DNA of 21,159 nt, from positions 1-21,159 of the IMG/VR virus record IMGVR_UViG_3300027985_001329. One strand, 5' to 3'. Every line of letters begins with the position of its first letter. Position 1 is the first letter of the stretch. Made by a program: the position numbers and the translations under genes. This DNA comes from a virus. Positions 5,250-12,336 of this stretch are shown in pieces. A model generated the notes under the pieces. The model was not told the origin of the DNA, did no database searches, and saw only the letters and a program-made list of their open reading frames with translations.

Positions 5250-5657
5250 ATGAGTAAATACAGCATAAATGATATCAATGAGTATCTTCATAGTGGGAAA
5301 GGTGAATTGTATTACGATAAAGAACAAATAATTATAAGCGGTAACAATTTCTATAACAGCGTTATCTCTAAAAGAATAAATGGTTTTGGTTTCGGATCAA
5401 TTGTCGGACATCTGATCGAGTTCCCAAGTCATGTAACCCACGACAAAGAAGGGAAAATCCATTTCAATCCTGAGTATGTTGAATGGATTCCTAAGTTTAA
5501 TGTCGGTGATATTGTTCGCTATATAACAACAGGAACAATATTTCAAGTTGAAATGGTAAGAAAAGAGGATCGCGAATACATAGGAAGAGGTCAAATTTTC
5601 ATAGAAAAATACCTTGAACTAGTCTGTAAAGCTGAAAACCGAGAAGATTTGAAGTAA
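5250..5657 (+). CDS. Hypothetical protein with a small beta-barrel C-terminus
   Basis: A 135-residue protein. ATG 5250 is preferred because GAAAGGA (5235-5241) lies eight bases upstream; the earlier ATG at 5241 overlaps that ribosome site. The first half includes the run VGHLIEFPSHVTHDKEGKI. The second half reads FNVGDIVRYITTGTIFQVEMV then IEKYLELV, the 'f.vGD.V....iyqV' pattern of small SH3-like barrels that occur in many phage proteins. No catalytic motif is visible. The gene is followed by an unusual G/C-rich hairpin rather than directly by the next gene. Confidence 0.7.
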   Translation: MSKYSINDINEYLHSGKGELYYDKEQIIISGNNFYNSVISKRINGFGFGSIVGHLIEFPSHVTHDKEGKIHFNPEYVEWIPKFNVGDIVRYITTGTIFQVEMVRKEDREYIGRGQIFIEKYLELVCKAENREDLK

Positions 5658-5665
5658 AAACAAAA

Positions 5666-5697
5666 GCCCCCAGAGAAAGGATTAAAAATCTGGGGGC
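5666..5697 (+). promoter_or_regulatory. G/C-rich hairpin displaying a ribosome-site sequence in its loop
   Basis: GCCCCCAGA (5666-5674) pairs perfectly with TCTGGGGGC (5689-5697). The 14-nt loop is GAAAGGATTAAAAA, the same sequence the phage uses as ribosome site plus spacer at other starts. No T run follows, so it is not an ordinary terminator. The position where ATG would be expected reads ATC. The true next start is ATG 5719 with its own AGGGA. Confidence 0.65.
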
Positions 5698-5718
5698 CTG
5701 AACGCTAGGGACGTGAAC

Positions 5719-6492
5719 ATGGCAATATTAACAAGTCCAAATTCAGAATACGCTGAAATTGATAAAAAGTCAATAATTCCGAAAGACTGGTTTTTGTGTC
5801 TGGAATGTTACGAATACATTTCAAGAACTCACAAATGCCCGATATGCAGAAAAGACCCAGAAGCAAAGCTATTAAAAAAAGAAATTTCTGAATCTTCAAG
5901 AAGAAAATTTATGGCCGCAAAAATCAGAAATGAAGCTCTGACTATTTCTGAAATTTACTTCGAAGGATTTTCGATAACAGCAGGATTAAAGCGATCAATC
6001 GCAAGGAATTTACTCAGAAGCAATGAAATTATTATCAAAGAAAGAAGTTTATATCTTCGTCCGGCATTAATTCTTTTTCAGTTTGTTGTTTGGAAATGCT
6101 TTATAAACAAGGGAAGATCGAATAACAAAATGATCCCGAATTTTTTATGGCAGGCTAGACGAAAATCAATTGATACTTTTGATAGAATGCTTATGAATCA
6201 CGGAATGGAAGAGCGAAAAAACTCCGGTTTTGCAATGGAGATGTTTGATTTAGCCGGACTTACGAAAAACCACAAAAACATAGTTGATTTTATAAATAAT
6301 CGCAGAAAGGAATTATTTGAGATGAAAAACAGGAAAATAGTTGAACATGTTAAAGAACATCCGCTTTCTGTGGTAACTCAGCACTATACTGGAGATCAAT
6401 ATTGTTTGGTAATGCTTGATGATGGCGAAGAGGTATTTGTAACAGTCGAAAGAGCTGAAAAATATCTTGGGAAAGGATTTTTGAAAAAATGA
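5719..6492 (+). CDS. Zinc-ribbon protein of unknown function
   Basis: A 257-residue protein; ATG 5719 has AGGGA (5707-5711) seven bases upstream (GTG 5713 is an alternative). A zinc ribbon, C27-x2-C30 ... C40-P-x-C43 (FLCLECYEY ... HKCPICRKD), is followed by a basic helical region (SRRKFMAAKIRNEALTISEIY, GLKRSIARNLLRSNEII) that may contact nucleic acid. A second helical domain follows, and the C-terminal segment (QYCLVMLDDGEEVFVTVERAEKYLG) is beta-rich. I do not recognise the family. Zinc ribbon plus basic helices suggest a DNA- or RNA-binding regulator or replication protein, but this is not established. It is separated from the gene before by the hairpin at 5666-5697. Confidence 0.7.
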   Translation: MAILTSPNSEYAEIDKKSIIPKDWFLCLECYEYISRTHKCPICRKDPEAKLLKKEISESSRRKFMAAKIRNEALTISEIYFEGFSITAGLKRSIARNLLRSNEIIIKERSLYLRPALILFQFVVWKCFINKGRSNNKMIPNFLWQARRKSIDTFDRMLMNHGMEERKNSGFAMEMFDLAGLTKNHKNIVDFINNRRKELFEMKNRKIVEHVKEHPLSVVTQHYTGDQYCLVMLDDGEEVFVTVERAEKYLGKGFLKK

Positions 6493-6665
6493 TATCAATG
6501 CAAAAGCTAAACAAAAAAGACACTAAAACAAAACTTGAAATATTGGAAAGTATAGAAAGAAAAATAGAATCTGGAGAGATTGATAGAGTTTTTACAAAAC
6601 CTTGTGAAACCAGGAAAATGACAGATCAAGATTTTAAAATATATGGAATTAAAAGGATTGTATAA
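6489..6665 (+). CDS. Hypothetical 58-aa charged helical protein
   Basis: ATG 6489 overlaps the previous stop (ATGA 6489-6492), with GAAAGGA at 6471-6477. The 58-residue product is rich in lysine and glutamate: KKDTKTKLEILESIERKIESGEID looks like one long amphipathic helix, then a short tail KPCETRKMTDQDFKIYGIKR. The gene ends two bases before the PP-loop enzyme gene, so the two are probably translated together and could be partners. The function is unknown. Confidence 0.6.
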   Translation: MISMQKLNKKDTKTKLEILESIERKIESGEIDRVFTKPCETRKMTDQDFKIYGIKRIV

Positions 6666-6667
6666 AA

Positions 6668-7579
6668 ATGTTCGATAGTAAATCAAGAAATATTCAAAAA
6701 CTAAAACAGTTTCAATCATTACCACTAGAAGCTAAAATACAAATGTCAAAAGGAAGAATAAAATCATTTTACGATAAAATGGACGGTAAGGCTTACGAGG
6801 CTTTTTCTGGAGGAAGGGATTCAACTGTACTTTTACATTTGATCAGAAACACCAGCGGATGTGAAGATATTGAGATTGTATTCAGCAATACTGGACTTGA
6901 GTTTCCAGAAATTGTCGAATTTGTAAAAAAACAAGGAAATGTTACGATTGTTCGCCCAAAGATGACTTTTGTTGATGTGCTTACAAAGTATGGATTTCCT
7001 ATTGTTTCTAAAAAAGTTGCTGCGAATATCCGCACCTATAATAATACTAAAGATCCTGAAGTTAAATATCGCATGCTCAATGGATCAGAAAAAGGAAAGA
7101 ACTTCAAAATACCAGATAAATGGCAGTATCTAACAGAAGATAGATGTGGATTCAAGGTTACAGATAGATGTTGCGACGCTCTCAAAAAAGAGCCGATGAA
7201 ATCTTTTGAAAAGAAAACAGGAAAACGCCCTATTATGGGTACAATGGCTGTCGAAAGTATGTACAGAACTCTATCGTATAACGGACACTGCAATTCTTTT
7301 TTACCTGGGAATGAATCATCGACGCCAATGATTTTCTGGACAGAGCAAGATGTAACTGATTACATTAAGATTAATAACATAGAGATATCAACTGCTTATA
7401 CGGAACATGGGTACAAAAGAACAGGTTGCGTATTTTGCGGCTTTGGTTGCCATATGGAAAAAGGAGATGATAAACGCTTTGTAAAATTAAAACAAACACA
7501 TCCTAAATTGTATGATTACTGCATGAATAAGCTTGGATTTAGACATGTTTTACAAGAATATGGAATAGATATAGAGTAA
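6668..7579 (+). CDS. PAPS-reductase-like PP-loop ATPase with iron-sulphur cysteines
   Basis: A 303-residue protein. The PP-loop SGGRDST (residues 47-53) is the nucleotide-binding motif of the PAPS reductase / ATP pyrophosphatase superfamily. A second strand IVFSNTGLEFPE follows, as in the family. Cysteines at C160, C168-C169, C254, C257 and C261 (GCVFCGFGC) could hold an iron-sulphur cluster. Phage members may act in sulphur transfer to nucleic acid or in redox chemistry, as with the DNA phosphorothioation protein DndC, but no Dnd partners are visible here. The family is firm, the substrate unknown. Ribosome site AAAAGGA. It follows the 58-aa protein after two bases. Confidence 0.85.
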   Translation: MFDSKSRNIQKLKQFQSLPLEAKIQMSKGRIKSFYDKMDGKAYEAFSGGRDSTVLLHLIRNTSGCEDIEIVFSNTGLEFPEIVEFVKKQGNVTIVRPKMTFVDVLTKYGFPIVSKKVAANIRTYNNTKDPEVKYRMLNGSEKGKNFKIPDKWQYLTEDRCGFKVTDRCCDALKKEPMKSFEKKTGKRPIMGTMAVESMYRTLSYNGHCNSFLPGNESSTPMIFWTEQDVTDYIKINNIEISTAYTEHGYKRTGCVFCGFGCHMEKGDDKRFVKLKQTHPKLYDYCMNKLGFRHVLQEYGIDIE

Positions 7580-7617
7580 TTTTTTAAATTATTTTGGAAT
7601 AAGGGAGATAGTTTAAT

Positions 7618-7902
7618 ATGTATAATCCGTATGCAAGAATAGCATTTATTCTACATGACAATTATGGACTTACATACTCAGGAATAGAAGATGGTTTAAA
7701 AGAAAATTTTGGAGAATATTTTTTTTCAACAAAAAAGGAAATAAAAAAATCTATTTCATACATGAAAAAACTTGGATTTATTGAAAATAGACCAATTTAT
7801 AACACTGAAACAGGCTATTTTATTGGAAGAGGATTTTTTTTAACTAAAACAGGAATGAGTTTTAAAAAATTGTCATATGAGAGCGTTAAAAATGAACTGT
7901 AA
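7618..7902 (+). CDS. Hypothetical 94-aa protein, possibly winged-helix
   Basis: I do not recognise the family. The ribosome site is AAGGGAG (7600-7606), a little far from ATG 7618. The order of predicted elements fits a winged helix: helices (ARIAFILHDNYGLTYSGIEDGLKENF; KKEIKKSISYMKKLGFIENRP), then two strands around a turn (YNTETGYFIGRGFFLTKTG). 'MKKLGFIENRP...GRGFFLTKTG' is typical of the recognition helix and wing in small regulators. It may be a transcription regulator of the early-late switch, but this is inferred from pattern alone. Confidence 0.65.
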   Translation: MYNPYARIAFILHDNYGLTYSGIEDGLKENFGEYFFSTKKEIKKSISYMKKLGFIENRPIYNTETGYFIGRGFFLTKTGMSFKKLSYESVKNEL

Positions 7903-8047
7903 AAAATGCGGAAAAGAAAAACTTCTTTGTATTTGTCAAAATGGATTTTGTGAAACTACAGATCAGAAAGAATCTAAAAATAAGGTTGTTTTTGTTGATT
8001 TTGTGAAAGGATGTAAGAAATGGAATGCGGATGTATTGAAAAAGTAA
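7892..8047 (+). CDS. 51-aa cysteine-rich zinc-ribbon peptide
   Basis: ATG 7892 overlaps the end of the previous gene in another frame. The 51-residue product starts MNCKKCGKEK with C3-x2-C6, then CICQNGFC, giving five cysteines in the first 20 residues, and a basic C-terminus. This is typical of a small zinc-binding knuckle. It overlaps the next gene by 28 bases (8020-8047). The function is unknown. Its length is low, so confidence rests on the cysteine pattern and the overlapping context. Confidence 0.55.
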   Translation: MNCKKCGKEKLLCICQNGFCETTDQKESKNKVVFVDFVKGCKKWNADVLKK

Positions 8048-8238
8048 ATGAAGAATTAAAAAGACTTGGTTTACAGCTTGAAATGAATCAGTTTTACGAT
8101 AAAAATAAATGCGAAATTTCTATCATATGGAGTGGAATAAAGCTTGAAAAAATTGAAGGACAAAAAAGGAAGGCAAGATTGAGACACAAGTATTTATATC
8201 CAAAATTTTTCCCTTTGTGCGGAAAGGAACGGAAATGA
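8020..8238 (+). CDS. Small CxC / CGK metal-binding protein
   Basis: A 72-residue protein starting MECGCIEKVNEELKRLG, with C3 and C5, and ending FFPLCGKERK. This is the common small phage type 'M.CgCIEkvne.L...' whose tail usually reads YCPFCGk. Here one of the usual cysteines is replaced (FPLCG), so the metal site may be altered. GAAAGGA precedes the start by eight bases, inside the previous gene. Overlap at the end is ATGA (8235-8238). No function is known for the family. Confidence 0.7.
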   Translation: MECGCIEKVNEELKRLGLQLEMNQFYDKNKCEISIIWSGIKLEKIEGQKRKARLRHKYLYPKFFPLCGKERK

Positions 8239-8438
8239 TTGATCTGATTGAGCATATAATTATTATAGTTACAATTAGTTTTTGCGTAATTTTAATATCA
8301 GTTTTTTTGAGAAATAGCGACTCAGGAATAAGAGATCGGGACAATTTTATGAAAAAAAATGGGTATGAATGGAGCGAAGAAGCAAAACTGTATCAGAAAG
8401 TAACTCTGGAACCATTAAAAAATGATTGTATAAAATGA
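8235..8438 (+). CDS. 67-aa membrane protein
   Basis: ATG 8235 is chosen, with GAAAGGA at 8222-8228 and ATGA overlap with the previous stop. An upstream GTG (8217) has no ribosome site. Residues about 5-25 (IEHIIIIVTISFCVILISVFL) form a single membrane span; the rest is charged and cytoplasmic (NSDSGIRDRDNFMKKNGYEW). It could be a signal-anchor protein. The function is unknown. It overlaps the next gene by four bases. Confidence 0.65.
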   Translation: MIDLIEHIIIIVTISFCVILISVFLRNSDSGIRDRDNFMKKNGYEWSEEAKLYQKVTLEPLKNDCIK

Positions 8439-8692
8439 CTAGAAATCCAACAATTAAAGAGGTGTTTGAATATTTGCAAGCTGATAAAAGAAGAGAGTTA
8501 TTTTCAGAAGATAGTGACGGGTGTTTCAAAGTAATTGATAAAGAAATTGTTAGATTTCTTTCGCGTAATGATAAACCACTAAATCTAAAACTTGTATATA
8601 GCCTTGAATATATCATTTTTAGATTTCCAACAATCCTTTATACAAACTACGCTTGCACGGAAAAGTTTGAGATTTGTGAGGTTGAAAAATAA
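8435..8692 (+). CDS. Hypothetical 85-aa protein
   Basis: I do not recognise this protein. It starts at ATG 8435, overlapping TGA 8436-8438, with no clear ribosome site, so translation probably depends on the gene before it. The 85 residues begin TIKEVFEYLQADKRRELF, an amphipathic helix, then VIDKEIVRFLSRNDKPLNLKLVYSLEYIIF. No membrane segment or cysteine motif stands out (two isolated cysteines). Role unknown. Confidence 0.55.
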   Translation: MTRNPTIKEVFEYLQADKRRELFSEDSDGCFKVIDKEIVRFLSRNDKPLNLKLVYSLEYIIFRFPTILYTNYACTEKFEICEVEK

Positions 8693-8719
8693 AATAATCA
8701 AAGGAAATTTAGAAATACT

Positions 8720-9001
8720 ATGGAAAAGCATGAATTTTATACAATAGTAGATACTATTTTTTACTCTCATTTTTCAAACTACATCTGGTATTCTCTTGCC
8801 GCAAAAGATTGGAAAAAGTATGCTTTTGATCATATTCAATCAAAAGGATATACAAAACATACCTGCATTCTAGCATTGAATATTATTGCTGATAATAATC
8901 AATGCCAGCTAGATAGATTTTTTGAAGCTCTTGAAATTGTTGTACTAAAACAATCGCCTTTTTGCGATGCAGATATCGCTTTTTTTGAAGGAGAGGAATA
9001 G
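8720..9001 (+). CDS. Hypothetical 93-aa protein
   Basis: I do not recognise the family. ATG 8720 is preceded by AAGGAA (8701-8706) at a long spacing. The sequence is aromatic-rich in its first half (EFYTIVDTIFYSHFSNYIWYSLAAKDWKKYAF) and helical, with a short acidic end (FFEGEE). There is no signal peptide. It is the last soluble small gene before the tiny membrane peptide and the secreted protein. Confidence 0.6.
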   Translation: MEKHEFYTIVDTIFYSHFSNYIWYSLAAKDWKKYAFDHIQSKGYTKHTCILALNIIADNNQCQLDRFFEALEIVVLKQSPFCDADIAFFEGEE

Positions 9002-9025
9002 TAAAGCCTTGAATATGGGGTAATT

Positions 9026-9115
9026 ATGCCGGATAATTTTGTTTTAGATGCGTTGTTTTTTAGTGTGTCTTTTTGTATTTACAGTGTTTTGAAATTTAGG
9101 AGTAGAAAAAGATGA
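9026..9115 (+). CDS. 29-aa membrane peptide
   Basis: ATG 9026 has GGGG (9016-9019) six bases upstream and overlaps the next gene as ATGA (9112-9115). The product (29 residues) has an acidic start (MPDNFVLD), a hydrophobic stretch ALFFSVSFCIYSVL and a basic end KFRSRKR. This is a plausible short membrane anchor with its C-terminus inside. It may simply be a coupling ORF feeding ribosomes to the next gene. Confidence 0.45.
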   Translation: MPDNFVLDALFFSVSFCIYSVLKFRSRKR

Positions 9116-10419
9116 ATTTTTTTAAGTTTTTATTTTTTACTGTTTTTTTGTTTTTTGGTTTTTCGGCTGGTGAAAAAACAAATCCTGTTTTTGTTACAGA
9201 TGTCGACCCTTCTGGTAATCAAAAGTTTTTCGATTCTTTTGGGAGGGATAGATCAGCTCAACCATTTCAGGTTGGAGCAAATTTTTTTACATATTCATTG
9301 GAACCAGAAGATTTCGGTACATCCGTTTCAGGCTCAGGAGTAATTACACATGATACTGTTTCCGGTACAGCTGTTATAAAATCTGGTTTAACATCTGGAA
9401 CAGCTAAATTCAGATCACATCAATATCATTTATACCAGCCAGACAAAGCGCAAGAGATTGATATTTCTATTGCCCCAGGAATCCCGACAACCGGAAACAC
9501 AAAGATTTGGGGATACAAAGACGACAATGACGGCCTTTATTTTAAATTAAACACTTCTGGATTTTATGCATGCGCTCTTTCAAGCACTTCTGGATCTGCT
9601 GTCGAAACCTGTGTTGAATCTGCTAATTTTAACGGCACCGATTATGATTCCAAAACGCTTGTCAGAGATTACGATTTTTCAAAATCTGGAATCTTTTCGA
9701 TTCGGTTTCAATGGCTTGGTTCCGGTGTGGCAAATTTTTATCTGGTAAATCGCAAAGGATCTGCCGCGCTTCTCCATACATATCAAAATCCTGGCACTTT
9801 ATCTGAACCTTACATGAAACGCGGAGCCCTTCCTTTATCATTTGAACAATCAAGTTCAGACTCTTCCGTTGCGACTGATCAAATGAAGGTTATTTGTTGT
9901 TCCTGTATATCAAATGGTGGTGAAGATCCGGCAGTTCGAACTTTTGTTTCGATGCTTCCGAATGTTGGGATAACAACAAATGCGCTTGAGCACCATGTTG
10001 TTTCTTTCAGGCTTAAAGCATTATTCAAGGATCAGGTGAATACAACAACAGTTTTCCCACAAGAATTGAGGATTCCGGTTTTTGGTGGCTCTGTTCGTTA
10101 CAGAGTTTATCAAGATTGTACTGTTACTGGTGGATCGTGGGTTGATATAAATTCATCTCTTTCAGCGGCTGAATATACAACGTCTGGAACGATTTCAAAT
10201 TGCTCAAAACTTGTCGAAGGTGGAACAATCTTTGGGAGTACTTCAGGTACTCCAGTAAGTCAATTGATAACCGCAAATCAAGGCTCAGTCGGATTTAGGC
10301 AATTCAAAATTGTTCGGAAGGTTTTTGATGGCGAGTCAGCATTCAGCGTTACAGTGCAGCGATATGATACTGATAACGCAATGTATGACGTAATTATGAG
10401 GTGGGGAGAGTCAAGATAA
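9112..10419 (+). CDS. Secreted or virion beta-rich protein with phage jelly-roll-like domain
   Basis: A 435-residue protein. Residues 1-20 (MNFFKFLFFTVFLFFGFSAG) form a signal peptide; cleavage near FSAG/EK is plausible. Residues about 100-235 match a pattern I know from many phage structural proteins: YLYQP-like start, G-Y-x-D-D-N-D-G-L-Y-F (134-144), then FQWLGSGVANF (about 198-208), HTYQNP and a final ALPLSFE. These are beta-sandwich (lectin or jelly-roll-like) domains. The C-terminal part has cysteines CCSC. TAGGAG precedes the ATG. It sits just before the late terminator and terminase genes. Whether it is a virion protein (fibre or spike) or a host-surface protein is unclear, because signal peptides are unusual in virion proteins. 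Confidence 0.6.
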   Translation: MNFFKFLFFTVFLFFGFSAGEKTNPVFVTDVDPSGNQKFFDSFGRDRSAQPFQVGANFFTYSLEPEDFGTSVSGSGVITHDTVSGTAVIKSGLTSGTAKFRSHQYHLYQPDKAQEIDISIAPGIPTTGNTKIWGYKDDNDGLYFKLNTSGFYACALSSTSGSAVETCVESANFNGTDYDSKTLVRDYDFSKSGIFSIRFQWLGSGVANFYLVNRKGSAALLHTYQNPGTLSEPYMKRGALPLSFEQSSSDSSVATDQMKVICCSCISNGGEDPAVRTFVSMLPNVGITTNALEHHVVSFRLKALFKDQVNTTTVFPQELRIPVFGGSVRYRVYQDCTVTGGSWVDINSSLSAAEYTTSGTISNCSKLVEGGTIFGSTSGTPVSQLITANQGSVGFRQFKIVRKVFDGESAFSVTVQRYDTDNAMYDVIMRWGESR

Positions 10420-10443
10420 TTTGAAATAAAATATTTATCTATT

Positions 10444-10471
10444 AACACCTGTATAAATCAGGTGTTTTTTT
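10444..10471 (+). terminator. Intrinsic terminator
   Basis: AACACCTG (10444-10451) pairs with CAGGTGTT (10459-10466) around the loop TATAAAT. A T run spans 10465-10471. It separates the secreted-protein gene from the terminase operon. Confidence 0.9.
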
Positions 10472-10540
10472 ATTTTAAAAGCTTAATTCGCGCGTAAAAA
10501 ATCATTATTTACAAAGATTTTTTAAAAATTTTACTGTAAC

Positions 10541-10570
10541 TAGAAGTAGAAAATATTTTTGAAGTATAAT
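10541..10570 (+). promoter_or_regulatory. Candidate late promoter
   Basis: TATAAT (10565-10570) is a perfect -10 box. At 18 bp upstream only TAGAAG (10541-10546) fits, a three-of-six -35 box, so activity may need an activator. It reads into the terminase and head operon. The whole stretch 10472-10606 contains no gene; besides this promoter it holds the palindrome at 10572-10587 and A/T-rich DNA. Confidence 0.55.
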
Positions 10571-10571
10571 G

Positions 10572-10587
10572 TTTTTGTAAACAAAAA
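10572..10587 (+). promoter_or_regulatory. Palindrome at the late transcription start
   Basis: TTTTTGT (10572-10578) is mirrored by ACAAAAA (10581-10587) around AA. It covers the expected start site of the late promoter, where a repressor would block it. Alternatively it folds as a weak 5' hairpin. A partial related sequence TTTACAAAG starts at 10508. Confidence 0.5.
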
Positions 10588-10606
10588 ATATTCGAAAGGT
10601 TTGATA

Positions 10607-11056
10607 GTGGCAAATGTAAAAACGGCCGCAAATATGACAAGCAAGAACAAAACTGGCCGTCCAAAAAAAACAGATAAAAAAGATCCAAGAAATCCTCCGT
10701 ACTCAAAACAGGTCGTAATAAATGCAATCAAGGAATGCGGTGGATTTTATACTTACGTCGCAAAATATCTTGGATGCTCTTCTCCTACGGCAAAAATTTA
10801 CGTAAACAAATGGCCGGAGACAAAAGAGCTTTTTCTAATGTCTCAGTTCACAATAAATGATAAGGCTATCAAGAAATTTGAATCAGCAATTGATAACGGA
10901 GAGCAATGGGCCATAGATAGAATTTTGAAAAGAATGCCAGAGGAAGGACTTTCGCCGGATCAAAAAGAAGAAATTCATGATAACTCAAGTCAAGCAATCG
11001 ACATGATGAAAGAATTTGCAAAAATGCTTGAAAGCGCTTATTCAGGTGCGAAATGA
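10607..11056 (+). CDS. terS: Terminase small subunit
   Basis: A 149-residue protein. GTG 10607 is the probable start, because GAAAGG (10594-10599) lies seven bases upstream; an earlier TTG (10559) would sit inside the promoter. Basic, lysine-rich N-terminus (KTGRPKKTDKKD) then a helix-turn-helix: YSKQVVINAIKECGGFYTYVAKYLGCSSPTAKIYVNKWP. The middle (FTINDKAIKKFESAIDNGEQWAIDRILKRM) is helical as in oligomerising small terminases. It recognises the packaging site and hands DNA to the large subunit. It overlaps the next gene by four bases. Confidence 0.85.
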   Translation: MANVKTAANMTSKNKTGRPKKTDKKDPRNPPYSKQVVINAIKECGGFYTYVAKYLGCSSPTAKIYVNKWPETKELFLMSQFTINDKAIKKFESAIDNGEQWAIDRILKRMPEEGLSPDQKEEIHDNSSQAIDMMKEFAKMLESAYSGAK

Positions 11057-12330
11057 TTCCAGCGGAAACAGCGAAAATTCTTTCCCAAAAGATTATTTAC
11101 CATAGGGCGCAGTTTGAGCTTTTCAATTCGACAAAAAAGTTTATTGTAATTGCCGCAGGGAGAAGATCTGGAAAGACATTTACTTCAAAAAGAAAGCTGA
11201 TAAAAGCCGCTTTTACTGTTCCTGGCAGATATTATTGCGCAGCCCCAACATATCCACAGGCAAGAGCTATATTTTGGGATGACCTAAAAGCTTACATAAT
11301 TCCGCTTTTCAGAAAAGGGAAACCGAATGAGACAAGAGGAATAATTTTTCTTAAAAATGGATCTGAAATTCACATTGTTGGGCTTGATTCAGCAGCAAGG
11401 TTTGAAGGTCAGCCTTGGACAGGTGGAATTATAGATGAATTCGATGATTTGAAAGATGACGTGTGGACGGCACATGTTAGGCCTGCTCTTGATACAATTG
11501 GACTTAATACGTGGTGTATCATGTGCGGTGTCCCAGAGGGAAAAAGGCTTCTTTACGATTTGAGCAAAAAACCTGCTTATGATGATAACTACGCATATTA
11601 CCATTGGAAAAGTGCAGAAGTTCTGGAAAGCCATGTTATTGAAGCTGCAAAAAGAGATTTATCAGCGATACAATTTAGACAAGAATACGAAGCAAGTTTT
11701 GAGACAGCGGAAGGATCTATTTATCCAGATTATGATTCAATAAAAAATGGGTCGAAAGCGACTATTAATGAGAGTCTGCCAATTCAGTGGATGCACGATT
11801 TTAACTACACACCACTTTCTTCTGCAATAATCCAGGATCATGATGACGGACATCATGTGGTAGATGAAATTGTTCTTCATTCGGCTGTAGCGCAAAATAC
11901 AGCAATAGAATTCAAAGAAAGATTTAAGGGACATAAAAATAAACGCGTTTATATTTTTGGTGATTATTCGGGGACAAGTGGAGAAAATCATAATCAAAGC
12001 TCAGATTACACTACAATCGAAAAAATATTGAGAAAAGACGGTTGGAATGTTTCAAGACATGTTAGACCAAATCCGCTTGTGAAAGAGCGACAAAATTCAA
12101 CAAGAGCGTTAATTTGCAACGCAAATGGGGAAAGAAAGCTTTTTGTGAACGTCGGAAAGTGCAAATATGTTGACAATGCGCTTTCAAGGACTAAAATTAA
12201 GAAAGGTGCAAGTTCTTCATATCAAGAAGAAGAAGACGAATTCCAGCATATGTCGACTGCAATCGGGTACTGGTCTTTCACAAGATTTCCGGTTACAAAT
12301 GGTGTCAGACTTGTTCAATCAAGTTTTTGA
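11053..12330 (+). CDS. terL: Terminase large subunit
   Basis: A 425-residue DNA-packaging motor. Walker A is GRRSGKT (residues 36-42), and Walker B with the catalytic acid is GIIDE (125-129). The C-terminal nuclease domain shows HDFNYTP (aspartate near 249) and IFGDYSG (aspartate near 304), consistent with the RNase-H-like metal site. The length is typical of terminase-6-type large subunits. It overlaps the small subunit gene as ATGA. It cleaves the concatemer and translocates DNA into the prohead through the portal encoded next. Confidence 0.95.
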   Translation: MIPAETAKILSQKIIYHRAQFELFNSTKKFIVIAAGRRSGKTFTSKRKLIKAAFTVPGRYYCAAPTYPQARAIFWDDLKAYIIPLFRKGKPNETRGIIFLKNGSEIHIVGLDSAARFEGQPWTGGIIDEFDDLKDDVWTAHVRPALDTIGLNTWCIMCGVPEGKRLLYDLSKKPAYDDNYAYYHWKSAEVLESHVIEAAKRDLSAIQFRQEYEASFETAEGSIYPDYDSIKNGSKATINESLPIQWMHDFNYTPLSSAIIQDHDDGHHVVDEIVLHSAVAQNTAIEFKERFKGHKNKRVYIFGDYSGTSGENHNQSSDYTTIEKILRKDGWNVSRHVRPNPLVKERQNSTRALICNANGERKLFVNVGKCKYVDNALSRTKIKKGASSSYQEEEDEFQHMSTAIGYWSFTRFPVTNGVRLVQSSF

Positions 12331-12336
12331 GGTTTT

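Noticed and set aside
5016-5327. Minus-strand open frame and a second plus-frame (5038-5253) at the SSB gene
   Set aside because: Both are shadows of the clear SSB reading frame and show no motifs.
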